NCBI GenBank assembly: GCA_034620365.1
Contig: JAQGEQ010000263.1
Coordinates: 186,001-250,000, forward strand
Direction: 5' to 3'
DNA length: 64,000 bases
Source: Pegea sp. RAD2-039
Taxonomy: Eukaryota > Chordata > Thaliacea > Salpida > Salpidae
A program made the translations under genes and the position numbers. The notes beneath the pieces were generated by a model. That model had not been told where the DNA came from and did no database searches. It saw only the letters and a program-made list of their open reading frames with translations. This document shows, one piece after another, positions 11,156 through 31,874 of the stretch; the stretch's first letter is position 1; each line of letters starts with the position of its first letter.

Positions 11156-11946
11156 ATGAAAGAAATTTCAGTCAGACAAGTAAATAGCGATGATGACATC
11201 AGCCAGATGATCAATATTTTTGTAAATGATGAAATAATGCTAAAAAATTGTCCAATCACAGACAAGGACAGACAAATGTTCCAGTCCGAATTCGACCAGG
11301 TATTTTTATGGACTATTTGTTGTTGAAATTAAAGAAATATTTTTTTAGAAAAGTGTTCCTCAAGGTTTGTCGGTTTTGGCAGAGATGTCAAATCAGGTCT
11401 GTGGATTATTGATTGTGTCTCATGGAAGTGTAGATCTTCAAATGAAAGAGTTTAAAGAAGAAGAAAAATCATTTAATTTCAAAATCAATCAAGAAGTCTG
11501 TGTGCATCTTTTTAAATTTTTAAAAATGTTGAAAATCTCTTTTTTTTAGTTTGATAATTATACTGAATTTTTAATGCCTGATATTGTTGGAAGTACAAAC
11601 TATTTACTTCTACAAGTTTGCTGTGTAGATCCAAGTTATAGAAGAATCCATATCGCATCTTCACTTGTCAAAAAGTAACTTTTTTTTGTATAAAACTACT
11701 TAAGTTATTATATAAACTGAATTATTGATTAGGGTTGAAGAAGTTGCAAATATTAGGAAATATGAAGCTCTAATTCTCGTAGGTACTTCGGAAAATTCAA
11801 TTAATCTGTTTACAAAGCTTGGGTATACATCAGAAAAACAATTTTTCTATTCTGACTATGTTTATCCTGAAAATAATCAAAAAGTTTTTTCTCATATTAA
11901 CGGTAAGCATAAAAGAGCTGTGATCATGATGAAAAGATTAAGTTGA
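11156..11946 (+). CDS. GNAT acetyltransferase of the insect-type arylalkylamine N-acetyltransferase group
   Basis: Four exons in phase: 11156-11299, 11349-11495, 11550-11674 and 11733-11946, giving 209 aa, the usual length for the family. The N-terminus (KEISVRQVNSDDDISQMINIF) is the first strand and helix of a GNAT fold. The acetyl-CoA-binding motif A is LLQVCCVDPSYRRIHIASSL. The tail (SINLFTKLGYTSEKQFFYSDY, then a His-Lys-Arg-rich end) resembles the invertebrate AANAT-like enzymes that acetylate dopamine, serotonin or polyamines. The substrate cannot be read from sequence. In motif A the consensus R/Q-x-x-G-x-G/A reads R-R-I-H-I-A, so the first glycine is histidine, which may weaken CoA binding. 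AG|G immediately precedes the ATG (11153-11155), suggesting the start lies at a splice acceptor. Confidence 0.78.
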
Positions 11947-13271
11947 CAATTTTGGGTGGAATTATTTAGTAAATTACCAAAAATGGCGTTTTTACACCAA
12001 AAAGTTTTCCCTAATATTTTATGCTATTTATTTGCATTAAAAAAATGTTCAATCACTAAATAAACTTTAAGTTTATTATTATTCACAATTTTAATTTGAT
12101 TTCGGAAGAAGAAACTCAAAATAAATGAAATACTCCATCGGTAAATGAAGCTTGTTTTCTTCTGATCAAGTTGACCCCAAAAAGTCTGCTAAGGTTTTAA
12201 TTAAGGCTCTCAAAGAAAAGTTAGTTCAAAAATGACTTAGAAGTTTAAAAAGTTTCTAAATTAGGAATTTAAATACTCTTTGAAACTAACAAATGTGTTA
12301 GAACTTTTTTGAAAAAATTCTGGTTTCTATTAGTTACATCAATAAGTTTATCTGATCATCAGATAAAAGATAAGATCAGATACTAATGTCTTACGCTGAC
12401 TTATTATTAGAAAATATCAAATAAATACAAAATACTATAAGATTTTTAATAAGATAAATTGAAGTATTATAAAATTGTTCTATGAACTATCTAAGAGTAT
12501 TCTATATGACGAGTTTTTATACAATCTCTAAATATTTTATACAATTATATATTTTTATGTAATGATTTGTTTTGAGGGACTAACAATGAGTTTATAAGCC
12601 CTACCAACTGGTTTTACATACCACAAATAAATTCATTAATGAAAAGGTTATATTTGTGGAGTAATAAGACTTTGGTTTAAAATAAAATAAGACCTGAGTG
12701 ATACAGTTTTATATTAATCATTTTTTTAGAAGTTCTGAGACTTTGAAATTTTGATTAGCTAATGATTTTACCTTATTTAACCTAATAGAAATATATTTGT
12801 ATTTTTCGTTCTTTAGAAGTAAAGTTTGATTACGTTTTCATACAGAGAGACCTTAGTGCATTTTAAAGACGTTTTATTGATGGATTACAGTCTGACAATA
12901 TGACTACTAAGATTACTTTGTAAGAATTTTGGGTTTTTATTTTACAATATTTTGTTGCGTTCAAGTTGTTTCAGTATGTTAAGAATCTACACAAAATTAA
13001 ATAATATTTTTCATAAACTAAACCTTTTTTTTTAATTATTATTTATTCAAACTTCTATTTTTAGTTTCAAAGTAAAAATGCTAATGATAGAAAATTCAAA
13101 TAGTAATTCTGATATTTTACTTTTTTAACAAATGACCAAATTGTGTTATATTTTACCGAATTTACAATTATTACTCAAAGCCTGAACACTATTATCAGGA
13201 GGAAGCATAGTAGCTTTATTACAATGTTTTGTATTTAGTAGAATAACAACTATATATTTGAATTATATAGT
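11947..13271. other. AT-rich intergenic region, nothing recognised
   Basis: About 1.3 kb without a convincing exon on either strand. It should contain the 3' UTR of the acetyltransferase and the promoter or outron of the pecanex gene. Confidence 0.5.
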
Positions 13272-22593
<9,322 letters not shown>

Positions 22594-25500
22594 CCCTCAA
22601 ACTGCAGTAAACCTTCAGACCTATCACTCTGTACACTGTTTACTTTATTTTCCGAGATCCAGTGTTAGGATGTTGGGAGTTGTTTTCTTTCATATATAAA
22701 GCTTTTTATTTTTATCTTGCAGAATTACTTGTAACCAATCATAAATTTTTTTTCAGTGATTATATTCACAAACTGAAATTTCAGCTTAAGCAAGTTTGTT
22801 GTTGGTCATTTTTTTGTGCTTTTTTTTGATTTTATTTAAACAACTTTTTCAGTTTTGTCGATAATTTTCACAAATTTAGATTTTTTTCTTTTTAAATTGG
22901 ATTTGTTTTTAAATATTGAAGTGATGTATGATGAGTAATAGTTTAAAATACTTTTAAAAACCAAATTTCCTGAAAAATAAAATCACCGCAAATTGTTTTT
23001 ATCCAAAAAATGAATTTATATTTTTTTTACTTTTTTAATATATTTCAATTATTTATCCAAAGATTGAGTCTTCTAATGAAATATATCTTTCAGATTAGAG
23101 ATAAAGACTTTCCTATGTATGATTGATATTACCATAAATCTTTTGAATGTAAATGACACCTTTAAAAGAGAAATAAACTTTCCAACAAACCACAAATCTA
23201 ATATCTGCTTATATTAAAAAACTATCTGTTTAGAAAACAGTTAATAAAACTACATTTTAAATTAGCTACATTCAATTAATAAAATAAATATTTTGAGTCC
23301 TCAAAGACTGGTAAGGTCCAAATGTTAAAGTTTTTGATGGAGTTATTTTGTCAACTCTGATAATAGTCTTCAATTTCTTGTTCGATTGGAATTACTAACT
23401 ATATATATTGCTAAATATATAAACATCTTTCGACGAGAATCTAAAGATGAAAATCGATTATTAAAGCCGAATTTTCAAGAAAAAAAATCTAATTAGATAG
23501 TAAATGCTGAGATTGGTTGAAAAATCAATATTAGCCGGCAAACTGACCGACAGCTTAATAACCCACCAAAACCTCATGCTCTGAATTTGTGCCCCAATTT
23601 AACTTAGTTGCTAGAGATCTCGGCTTGAACGCTTTAGTTCTTATTTGTATTCTTTTATCAGATTTACGACTTAAAAATCCGCAACTAACTTAAAGATAAA
23701 CTTGATTATGATACAATGAATTATGCTGGATTTTATATCTTTGACTAAGTTTTGTAATATTAGCTTTTATAGATTTGGAAGAAAAATCAAACTTTCAGCC
23801 GCTGAGTTAGATCTTATTTTATAAAGAAGTTTTTACAGTAGAATTTTCTACATTAAATCATTTCTTAAGCTAATGTTAGGAAGAGAAAAACATGGTTCAG
23901 TTAGCAAACATTGTTTAAAAAATTTACATTCATTAATTAAAGTTAAATAGATTAAGAAGTTTAACAAAAACACAAACATGAAACCACTTTTCCAAGAAGT
24001 AATAAAGGTTAATACATTTTTATAATTTGAATGATATAACATGACGCCGTTGACAAAAAGAACTTTGAAGAGAAGTACAAACGATACATAAAAAATTTAG
24101 TCAAATCAAACAGTTTGCCATTTACATCTGTATTTCAGAAAAACCATTTTCTAAAATCTTGTGTTTGTTGATGAAGGATAAGTGAAAATTGATTGCTTTT
24201 AACAATAGGAAAGTATTTATCATGCTGATAACCATACATCAACACTAGTTCCTCCAGCTCTTCGAAATGACGTCACAACTTCTGGAACAATTATATTTCC
24301 AGAAAGAGACAGTTTGCAGAAATGACTTTTTGAATCTATAAATTTTTACTCAAACTACTTTTAGGTTGAAAGATTCTATCACAAAATCAATAAAGTAAAA
24401 AAATTCTTTGAAAAAAGATTAGACGAGTTATTAACATTACAATTTGCATTTATTAGGGCTGTAGGTTGACCATAGGCTCTAAAAGCTCAGATTCAGTCTT
24501 AACTTGATTTCTTCCTGCACAATAACCTATGAAACAGAGATTTTTTACTTTATGTTCTGTTTCATGTTGATTTAAGGTCATTTTCTATCTCCAACAGACT
24601 TTAGAAACCTCTTTAAATGCCTTTGTAATACCTAACCAGTTGCTCTCAATAATATTATCCAAATAGTATTTTTTAGACCTCTTGCTTTTCACTATTTCGA
24701 TTATTATCCTTTAAAATATTTCCATTTGTTACTCGAAACGGAAACACATTAAATTCTAACAACTAACCTCCAGCCTTAAATTAATTCTTTCCCAGGTTAT
24801 TTGGTTTCAAATCATAAAAAAACTTATAATTAGTCAGTGCATTTACTACATCTTCAATCAAAGGTATGGGGAAAGCCCTCTACAAAGAGGTTTATTTTCT
24901 GACTCAATATCCAATCTTTTCAACATTTTTATATTTTAACCACTACCCATTGGGCCCTGTATGGACTATTTCTGGGCCTCACTGTCCCAGCTTCTTCCAT
25001 TTATTGACCGTCTCTCGAATGTATTCCTGGTCCTTCCCATTATATCGCCTGGATTCGGCGGCCTCCAACCTGGTCTAAGGTTTGCAAACAGCAATGATGA
25101 AGTGACAACTGCTTATCATCTACCTCAAATAGACTTTCGAACTCAAACACCGCTAACGTAACTTTTAAGAAGTTATCTTCCCAGCAACATCTCAACCGAG
25201 GTCCTTTATGAAAAAATTTATTTCAAAGAGGCCATTTGCTGCCCACTGACAAACTATTTGCGTTTCACACCTGCAGGTTAAGCAGCTTGTTTATTTTTAT
25301 ATATTAATTATCAACTTAACTACCGCTATAATTGAATTTTGCTAAGATCCAACACAAATCAACTGGTAATAATTTGTCCAAAGAAATTATATAAATAGAT
25401 GATATAACTTTTGTGATTAGTTATGTAGTTATAATTTGTATTTCTTTAATATCATTACTTCAAAAAAGTTATTAAAATCCCTAATATTAAGTACTGCATA

Positions 25501-26051
25501 TATTTGTTCAATTAGTAATTTTGATGAACACTTCTTGTAATGACAACTTTGCAATACTTTTACAAAATTCACATTTTCTAGTTTATTAGGATTTTGCTTT
25601 TCAAAACTCATGAACCAACAAATTTGGTTTAAAGACTCATTTGATGTAAGATGGATTTTCTTTTGGGTGATTATTTTTTACTTCAAATTTCTACTTTGGG
25701 ATCAGTGCTTATTCTAGCATCCTCCAAAACCACTTACAACAAGACAGCGAGCAATAAGCTATTCCAATAAAGCTCCAAACTTAATCTACTTCTGATGATT
25801 TTAAAGAAAAGATGAACTTTTTATTCCATCTGGACATTTTTATAGAAATTTTTGAAGTTAGATTTTATTTTAGAGATGAATAATTTGATTTTGATTAAAT
25901 CGTAAAATGTTCTGAATTCAATTTCAATTTTTTATCAGCTGTTGTAAACGTACCGGAGTTAAAAATCAATAAATGCCATAAAATCAGAGATCAAAAGTTT
26001 GTTTTATAAAAGAAATTTCTAAAAATTATTCAATTTTGTTTTTAAGGATTT
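22594..26051. other. Intergenic region between PCNX and CMTR2
   Basis: About 3.5 kb between two genes that converge (PCNX plus, CMTR2 minus). Most is AT-rich and featureless. Exceptions are a GC-richer patch at about 24860-25270 with overlapping open frames on both strands, and a single CRE palindrome TGACGTCA at 24268-24275. Neither resolves into a gene I recognise. Confidence 0.45.
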
Positions 26052-28804
26052 TTAGTTGATGAACTTTTTAAAAAACTTGATTCGTTCTTGCAAACATTTT
26101 TCATTTCCATCTCGAAGTAATTCAGAAAATCTAATCTAAAATCAAAAGTTGAAAACTTTTATTACAATTGTGAGAAGCAACTGACTTTTAGAAGTGATGA
26201 AACCGGAAAAAGTTGAAGAAGTTCCAAACCTTCCTTCTCAAATTCAGAAGAAGCTTTCAATAGAAGATTGATATATCTAGAAAATATTTCAATCAAAAAG
26301 TTCATTAAAGAAGTTTTTAGAAGCAGAAATCTTTACTTTTCACTTGGATCAAAATCAACTCCGAAGAAGACGTTGACAGCCGGAAGATTTTGAGGATTTA
26401 GAGTCGTGATGAAAGATTGATGAAAGAGTCGCGACATCGACCACAAGAAGTGCGCCACCAAGCGGCATAAAGAGCTTTAAAATATTTATCAATTATCTGA
26501 AAACTAGTTGAGGGGAATTACCTGGGAAAGAACACCACAAGGTTGCCCCTAACAGCCAATGAAACGATCATTTTATCGATGCAATCAAGAAGCGCGCGAC
26601 GCATCATCAGTTCGTCTTGATGTTGATGTTTAGGTTGATGAATCAAATTAAGGATTTGAAGATTAATTAGGATATTTGGTTTGTAGGAAACTGATTTGAT
26701 GTTTTGATTTTTAGAAAGTAGAAAATTTGTGAACCACGAACTATAAACAGCTTGAAGTGAATTACTTTGAGAAATTAATTCACAAAAAGTTGATTCTTCG
26801 GAAAAGTTCAAAACTTGTGGATAATTTTCTATCAAATGATTTTCAATTTCACAAAAATCTTTCTCGATAAACACGAAGTTGAAATTCTGAAGTTTTTCTT
26901 CAACTTTTTCCAATATCATTTTATATTGGACCATCAATTTAGTTCCACAATATAAAGATGAATAAATAGCTGTTAAAGGTCGTCCATAAACCAGACAAAC
27001 TGTCCCACAATCCTGGCCACGTCTTAAGTTTTGTCCTTTTGTACTTAAACAAGTTTTCTTTTTATTTTCTTCAGTATTTATTTCAATTTCCATCTAGAAT
27101 TTTTGTTAAGCTCAAAAAATCTTGGAAGAAAATTTCTAAAAACCTGATTCCGGTTGTTGTAAGATCCAACTAATCTCGGAGCAGCTTCTATATTTGATCT
27201 AAAATATGTCCTTAAAAATCCAGAAGTCATCAGAAGATGATTTCTTTTTAAAACTTTCAAATCACATTTATCGAAGTACGTTTCAGCAACAATTTTCTTT
27301 TCCTTAAATGAGATTTTATCAATTCATATTTTCACATCGATTCAAACTCACCTCGCAGATTTTATTCAAAAGTTCTTTTTCGGTTTTTCCAAAATAAAAC
27401 AGATTTCTTTGTATTGAGTCGATTTGCCAGTTTTTAAAAGCTGATACACATTCGATGTGTTGTTTCAGAAACCAATTTGGTATTTCCTTCAAAGAAAACA
27501 TCGAAATATCTGCAAAATAATCAAATTATTGGCAGCAACCATGATTTCCACTAAATACTTTTAATAATTATACTTTTATATAAAAATTGAGATAATTATT
27601 TAATAATCAAATATTTATTAGATTGCTGAATAAAAAGTTTGAGTTTTAAACCGTGGTTCGAATTTAATTCAAAAATAAAAGATTTTAATAAAAATTCACC
27701 TTTAAGGTTTGTAAAAGGAAACTGTTCCTTCATCTGACTCAAAGGAGCTTTGTCTTCACCGATAAAACCCCTGGCTACTACATAAACTTCAGAATTTCCA
27801 CTTTTACTGGTAGCAGGTTTGACTACAGTGAGATGATCAAATAGTTGATGAAGTAAATACATGAGAGAAACTGAAGTTAGTTCAAACATTGTGAACATTT
27901 TCAATAAAAAATTCCCTCCTTTTGATAATAATGAGATTGCAGTGAAGACTTCACAATATAAAAGTTGGGAGACTATCTTTTCTTGGTTGGCAGGTTCTTT
28001 TTGACAATTAAATCCTCCATCGGCAGTTACCAGATGAATTTGATCACTTTTAAAGACGTTCTTTGATTGTGTTTTTAAATCAGAGATTAAACCTTCAAAT
28101 TTATAAATCAAAAAAGATTTATTTAAATTAGAATCAAATAAGTGAAGAAGATTAAGAAGTGAGGTGGGGTTGGAAGATGACACTTTTGTGGTTTAGGTTT
28201 TGGAAGATGCAAATAATTTCAAAGGAAGCTCACCTGGCTGAAAAATATTTCCCGAATTATCGCGTCCAAAACACCATCGATTCAAAGTATGAATCATCAA
28301 ACGATCATCACTGATGCAGATGTCGAGAGGATTATCTTCATAATATGGATTTAGGCTGGAAGCAATCCATTCATAATTCAGTTTGTTGTAGAAAGGTCTC
28401 GACCGCATAAAATGGTTGATACTGGACACGAAACTACCCGGCCCTTCGCACAAGTGGACACAATTGAGGGTTGGACCATCAACATCTGGTAGTAGATGGT
28501 AACCGGATAATATCTCGTGGATCTTACACCAAGCCTTCGTCACTAGCTCGGGGTGGATGAGGTGACGTAGTCGGGGAATAACCTCCATAGATGGATCGAT
28601 GTAATTGGTGTGTTTGCGCCATCTAATGATGTCTTGATTATTCAGGGAGCTCTTCACATTGTTAAGATCAGTTTTGTGGATTAAAAGTTCCTTGACATCC
28701 TCAACATTTGAGGTAAAAAGTTGTTTTGTGGAAAGTTCTTCTCTGGATGTTAAAGTAAAATGAAAACATTTATCAAAAATACTAATTTCAAGGTTCCTAG
28801 TCAT
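26052..28804 (-). CDS. CMTR2: CMTR2, cap-specific mRNA (nucleoside-2'-O-)-methyltransferase 2
   Basis: CMTR2 methylates the 2'-O of the second transcribed nucleotide of capped RNA using SAM. Eight minus-strand exons splice in phase: 28804-28234, 28182-27700, 27509-27352, 27302-27144, 27093-26522, 26474-26337, 26276-26186 and 26135-26052, giving 751 aa (human about 770). The catalytic FtsJ/RrmJ domain is in exons 1-2: the K of [12 protein letters not shown]-loop [22 protein letters not shown] with its catalytic Asp, [10 protein letters not shown] with the catalytic Lys, and the [10 protein letters not shown] strand. The second, non-catalytic Rossmann-like half is also clear ([48 protein letters not shown]). 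Introns within the first seven exons are about 48-190 bp. A pyrimidine tract and CAG (28805-28807) directly abut the ATG. A CRE palindrome lies about 100 bp upstream. All catalytic positions I can place are intact. Confidence 0.95.
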
Positions 28805-28905
28805 CTGAAAAAAATATTCAAATCGCGCTTTTTCACTCGAATAATCAGTTTTTGATTCATAAAAATGAGAAGCAAGCTCACTAAGCCATTCTGATTTGAT
28901 GATTG

Positions 28906-28913
28906 TGACGTCA
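28906..28913. promoter_or_regulatory. CRE-type palindrome upstream of CMTR2
   Basis: Exact TGACGTCA, extended to GTGACGTCACG, about 100 bp upstream of the CMTR2 ATG. This octamer is the binding site of CREB/ATF bZIP factors across animals and is usually active near transcription starts. In such AT-rich intergenic DNA a chance hit here is unlikely. Function is inferred from sequence and position only. Confidence 0.5.
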
Positions 28914-29169
28914 CGTATCCTATGTTACTCGTGTAGACCCTGCAGTTCTCTCATTTCTTTGCCTTCTTGATATTTTCTCGGGAAGACCTCTTCTAAAGAT
29001 GACAGGCTCATAGAGGTCCTTTCTCCCACATTTGAAATATAAGCTTACTCTAGCTTGGCATCTTTTAAAATCATGAAGTTTGTTACTCCACACTAAAAAA
29101 ATTCTTTCATGGTCGCTATTGTCTGTTCTGCTTGGTCTTTCTCCTGGAGTTCCATTGAATTCACTGCTT

Positions 29170-29710
29170 CTTCAGCAGCTTCCACCTACAGTCCCGAATT
29201 ATTAGTTATTCTGTATCACCAAAACCATAACTGTCACCGCCAGGTTATAGCCTTCTTCAAACGTTAAACTATCAAGTTCTAACAACTTTTACCTAATATC
29301 TGATGAAGCTAATCCATTTATAAATGAATCCCTAATCATACCATCCCAGTGTTCTGGTCCCGTTACACTCTTAAATTCACAGTTATTAGCTAGACGTACC
29401 AAAGTGAACCGGAAGTTTTCTAGAGATTGATTTGGCTTCTCTGTACGTAGCAGATGACGCGAACATATTTCATTTGGTTTCTTTTTATACAAAGCTTCAG
29501 CTTCTACATAAGTCTGACAGTTTTCAAAACACTTCTGGGGTTGTACTGTTAACAAGCGCTGTCAAATTTCTCTTGTCTGTCCAATTCGACCCACACTCTT
29601 CTAGAAAGTTGGTAAAAGTTTTCTTCCAGTGAAGCCATTTGTTGGATGCCGACGAATCATTTGGGTTTATGGACAGCTTTCTTGGTTTCAAACAGTCGAT
29701 CCATTTTTTT
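29170..29710 (-). mobile_element. Broken Ty3-type LTR-retrotransposon gag fragment
   Basis: Read on the minus strand, three frames together give a gag capsid region of the type found beside Ty3 pol genes in invertebrates. The first frame (29700-29560) has a W-x-x-W-x-x-x-F core. The second (29555-29289) has NEICSRHLL, then SLENFRFTLVRLANNCEFKS, then MIRDSFINGLASSDIR. After an in-frame TAG comes KLLELDSLTFEEGYNLA. At least one frameshift and one nonsense change disrupt it, and no protease, RT or integrase remains nearby. I did not find a convincing pair of LTRs. It is a dead relic lying upstream of CMTR2. Confidence 0.75.
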
Positions 29711-31560
29711 AATGATTTTTAATCTTGTTGCTAAGCTTTAATAGCCAAAGCTCCAATAACGCCAAAACAACTGGTAACAATTGGTCCAAGAAATAAATCG
29801 AATAAATTATAATAAAAATAAATCTTTAAGAGAACTTTATTCAAATATAAAAGGCGGCGAAAAATAAAGATGTGATCGACGATCAACATTTGAGTTAGAG
29901 AATAAACTTGACTGATATGCAAAGCAAGCAAAAGAAAATTAATAACACATTTACATATGCGGTAAAATATATTACTGTCATATAATTCAAGTATTTAGCA
30001 TTAATGTGGCTATAATTTTATATTTTTGAATTGAATCACTATAAAACATTTTATTTACTCAATTTTTCATCAACATGAATTAATTAACACATTTACAGTT
30101 TTACTTTTTTGTTTTTCACTTTTTTTTTAATTTGTTTGGTTTATTTTTGATTCATTTATTACAATAAACGCAAAGGAAGGTGCCCGAAGAGAGCACCTCT
30201 CGCTTATATACTTTCTCATAAATAGGTTTTTGTTAATGCTTAAATCTCATTATAGTATGAACCACTGTTTTAAACTTTCTGTTTTTACGAAAATGTTGAG
30301 GTTTTTAAGGAATTGATAAATATTTTAATAAAAGCGAGAATAAAATCAATACAATAAGTGTTCACTAACTAACTAAATAAGTTTGTAATTGACGCTGGTA
30401 ATTGAGCTTAATCCTATTTTACACTTAACAGGTTATTTTTCTTCATAGTAGATTGTAATTTCAAAAAAGTTGACTTTTTGCTACGATAAAATCAAAGTCA
30501 CATTGAATTTATTTCCATCATTGAATCATTGAAACTATTGGTAAAGATGTAAAACTACAATTAAAATAAAAAGTAAAAAAAAAGCTTACAAACATAATAA
30601 CCAAGTCATGTTAGACTATGATTGAACTGTTCACTCTAATCTTTATTTATAGATTGAATCTGATAGACAAATAAAAAACTTTGAAAAGTTGAGATGCATT
30701 AAAGTATTTAGGCAGCGTCTATAATTTCAAAAAAGTTTTATCAAAAAAATTAAAGCTTAAAAAAGATTACACATGCTTTTATAGACAAATTTTTATACTA
30801 ATAAACAACGTAAACATGTTTTCTTATAATCAAACTAAATAAGTTTGTAGAAAGCCATTTTGTAGCATATGATAATATCCAATATTTTCAGTCCTTTTAA
30901 AATAGTTTTTAAACCTTATATTTAATCTACTTTAACTAATGGTAATTTTTTCGTATAAATTTTAGTGGCTGTATTTATAAACAGTTTTTAAGTTTTACTA
31001 CTTGTTATTTCATAATATTTTCAGATTGAATTATTATTTTATTTTTTATTTATCAATTACTGTTTTACTGCAACAATAGATTTAAATTTTTTTGGTATAA
31101 GATGTGATATCAAAACAAACTTAATTTATTTCATTTTAAATTGATGTTTTTTGCAATTTTTTTTAAATATTTGTAAGATTTATACATATTATTTGCTATT
31201 TACTATTTGAATTTTTGATTTTGTTTTATTTTTCTGTTTTTAGCTAATATTTAGTATAAAATCACTTTAATCTAGTAAAAATTTACTTAAATTATAGTTT
31301 CTACAGATAAATTTATATACTTTGAGTATTTTAAAATCTTATTCTTGATAAAATTTAAGTCAAATCAATAATTCCTTCAAATTTTTCTTTTTTAATAAAA
31401 GATTTTTAAATATTTCTATATTTTGAAGATTAGTTAAAAAAAGCTTTTAGCTTTTTATTAAAAGTTAATATTATAAAAAAATTCCAACTTTTATTTATCA
31501 AAAAATGTAACTTCAAAACATTATTAAAAAAGCTTAATATCTTTTTGTTTATCAGAAATT
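29711..31560. other. AT-rich intergenic region
   Basis: About 1.9 kb with no recognisable gene; it contains one dispersed repeat copy (30150-30215). The first 200 bases beside the gag relic may be leftover retrotransposon leader or LTR but show no clear boundaries. Confidence 0.45.
30150..30215 (-). repeat. Dispersed repeat family A, copy 2
   Basis: The plus strand reads TTCATTTATTACAATAAACG, a short insert, then GGTGCCCGAAGAGAGCACCT followed by CTCGCT. It is nearly identical to copy 1 (near 7565) through the tail, the hairpin GGTGC...GCACC and the CTCGCT flank, and diverges beyond that. Same orientation as copy 1. Confidence 0.6.
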
Positions 31561-31566
31561 TTATTT

Positions 31567-31730
31567 ATTTACATTTTTATTATATTTATAATTTTTATTA
31601 TATTTATAATTTTTATTATATTTATAATTTTTATTATATTTATAATTTTTATTATATTTATCATTTTTATCATTTTTATTATATTTATCATTTTTATTAT
31701 TTATCATTTTTATTAAACTAAAACCAAAAA
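31567..31730. repeat. AT-only 18-bp minisatellite
   Basis: Tandem array of ATTTTTATTATATTTATA, about five near-perfect units followed by degenerate shorter ones. A minus-strand open frame through it (Asn/Lys/Tyr repeats) is an artefact of the period being a multiple of three. It ends about 150 bp before the CWC27 start. Confidence 0.9.
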
Positions 31731-31874
31731 AAAGTTTTCCAAACATAATTTTTTTAAATCTTTTTTTTTAAATTAAAAAAGATTTTATAAAATTTTATTC
31801 ATTCATTGATTTTTCAGTCTTTACTTTTATAATATTTTAAATTTAGATTTTTAAATTAGTAATTTTGAATCAGA

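Noticed and set aside
31561..31746. Open frame of Asn/Lys/Tyr repeats on the minus strand
   Set aside because: It is a translation of an 18-bp AT minisatellite; the period is a multiple of three so no stop appears. No start context, splice sites or family.
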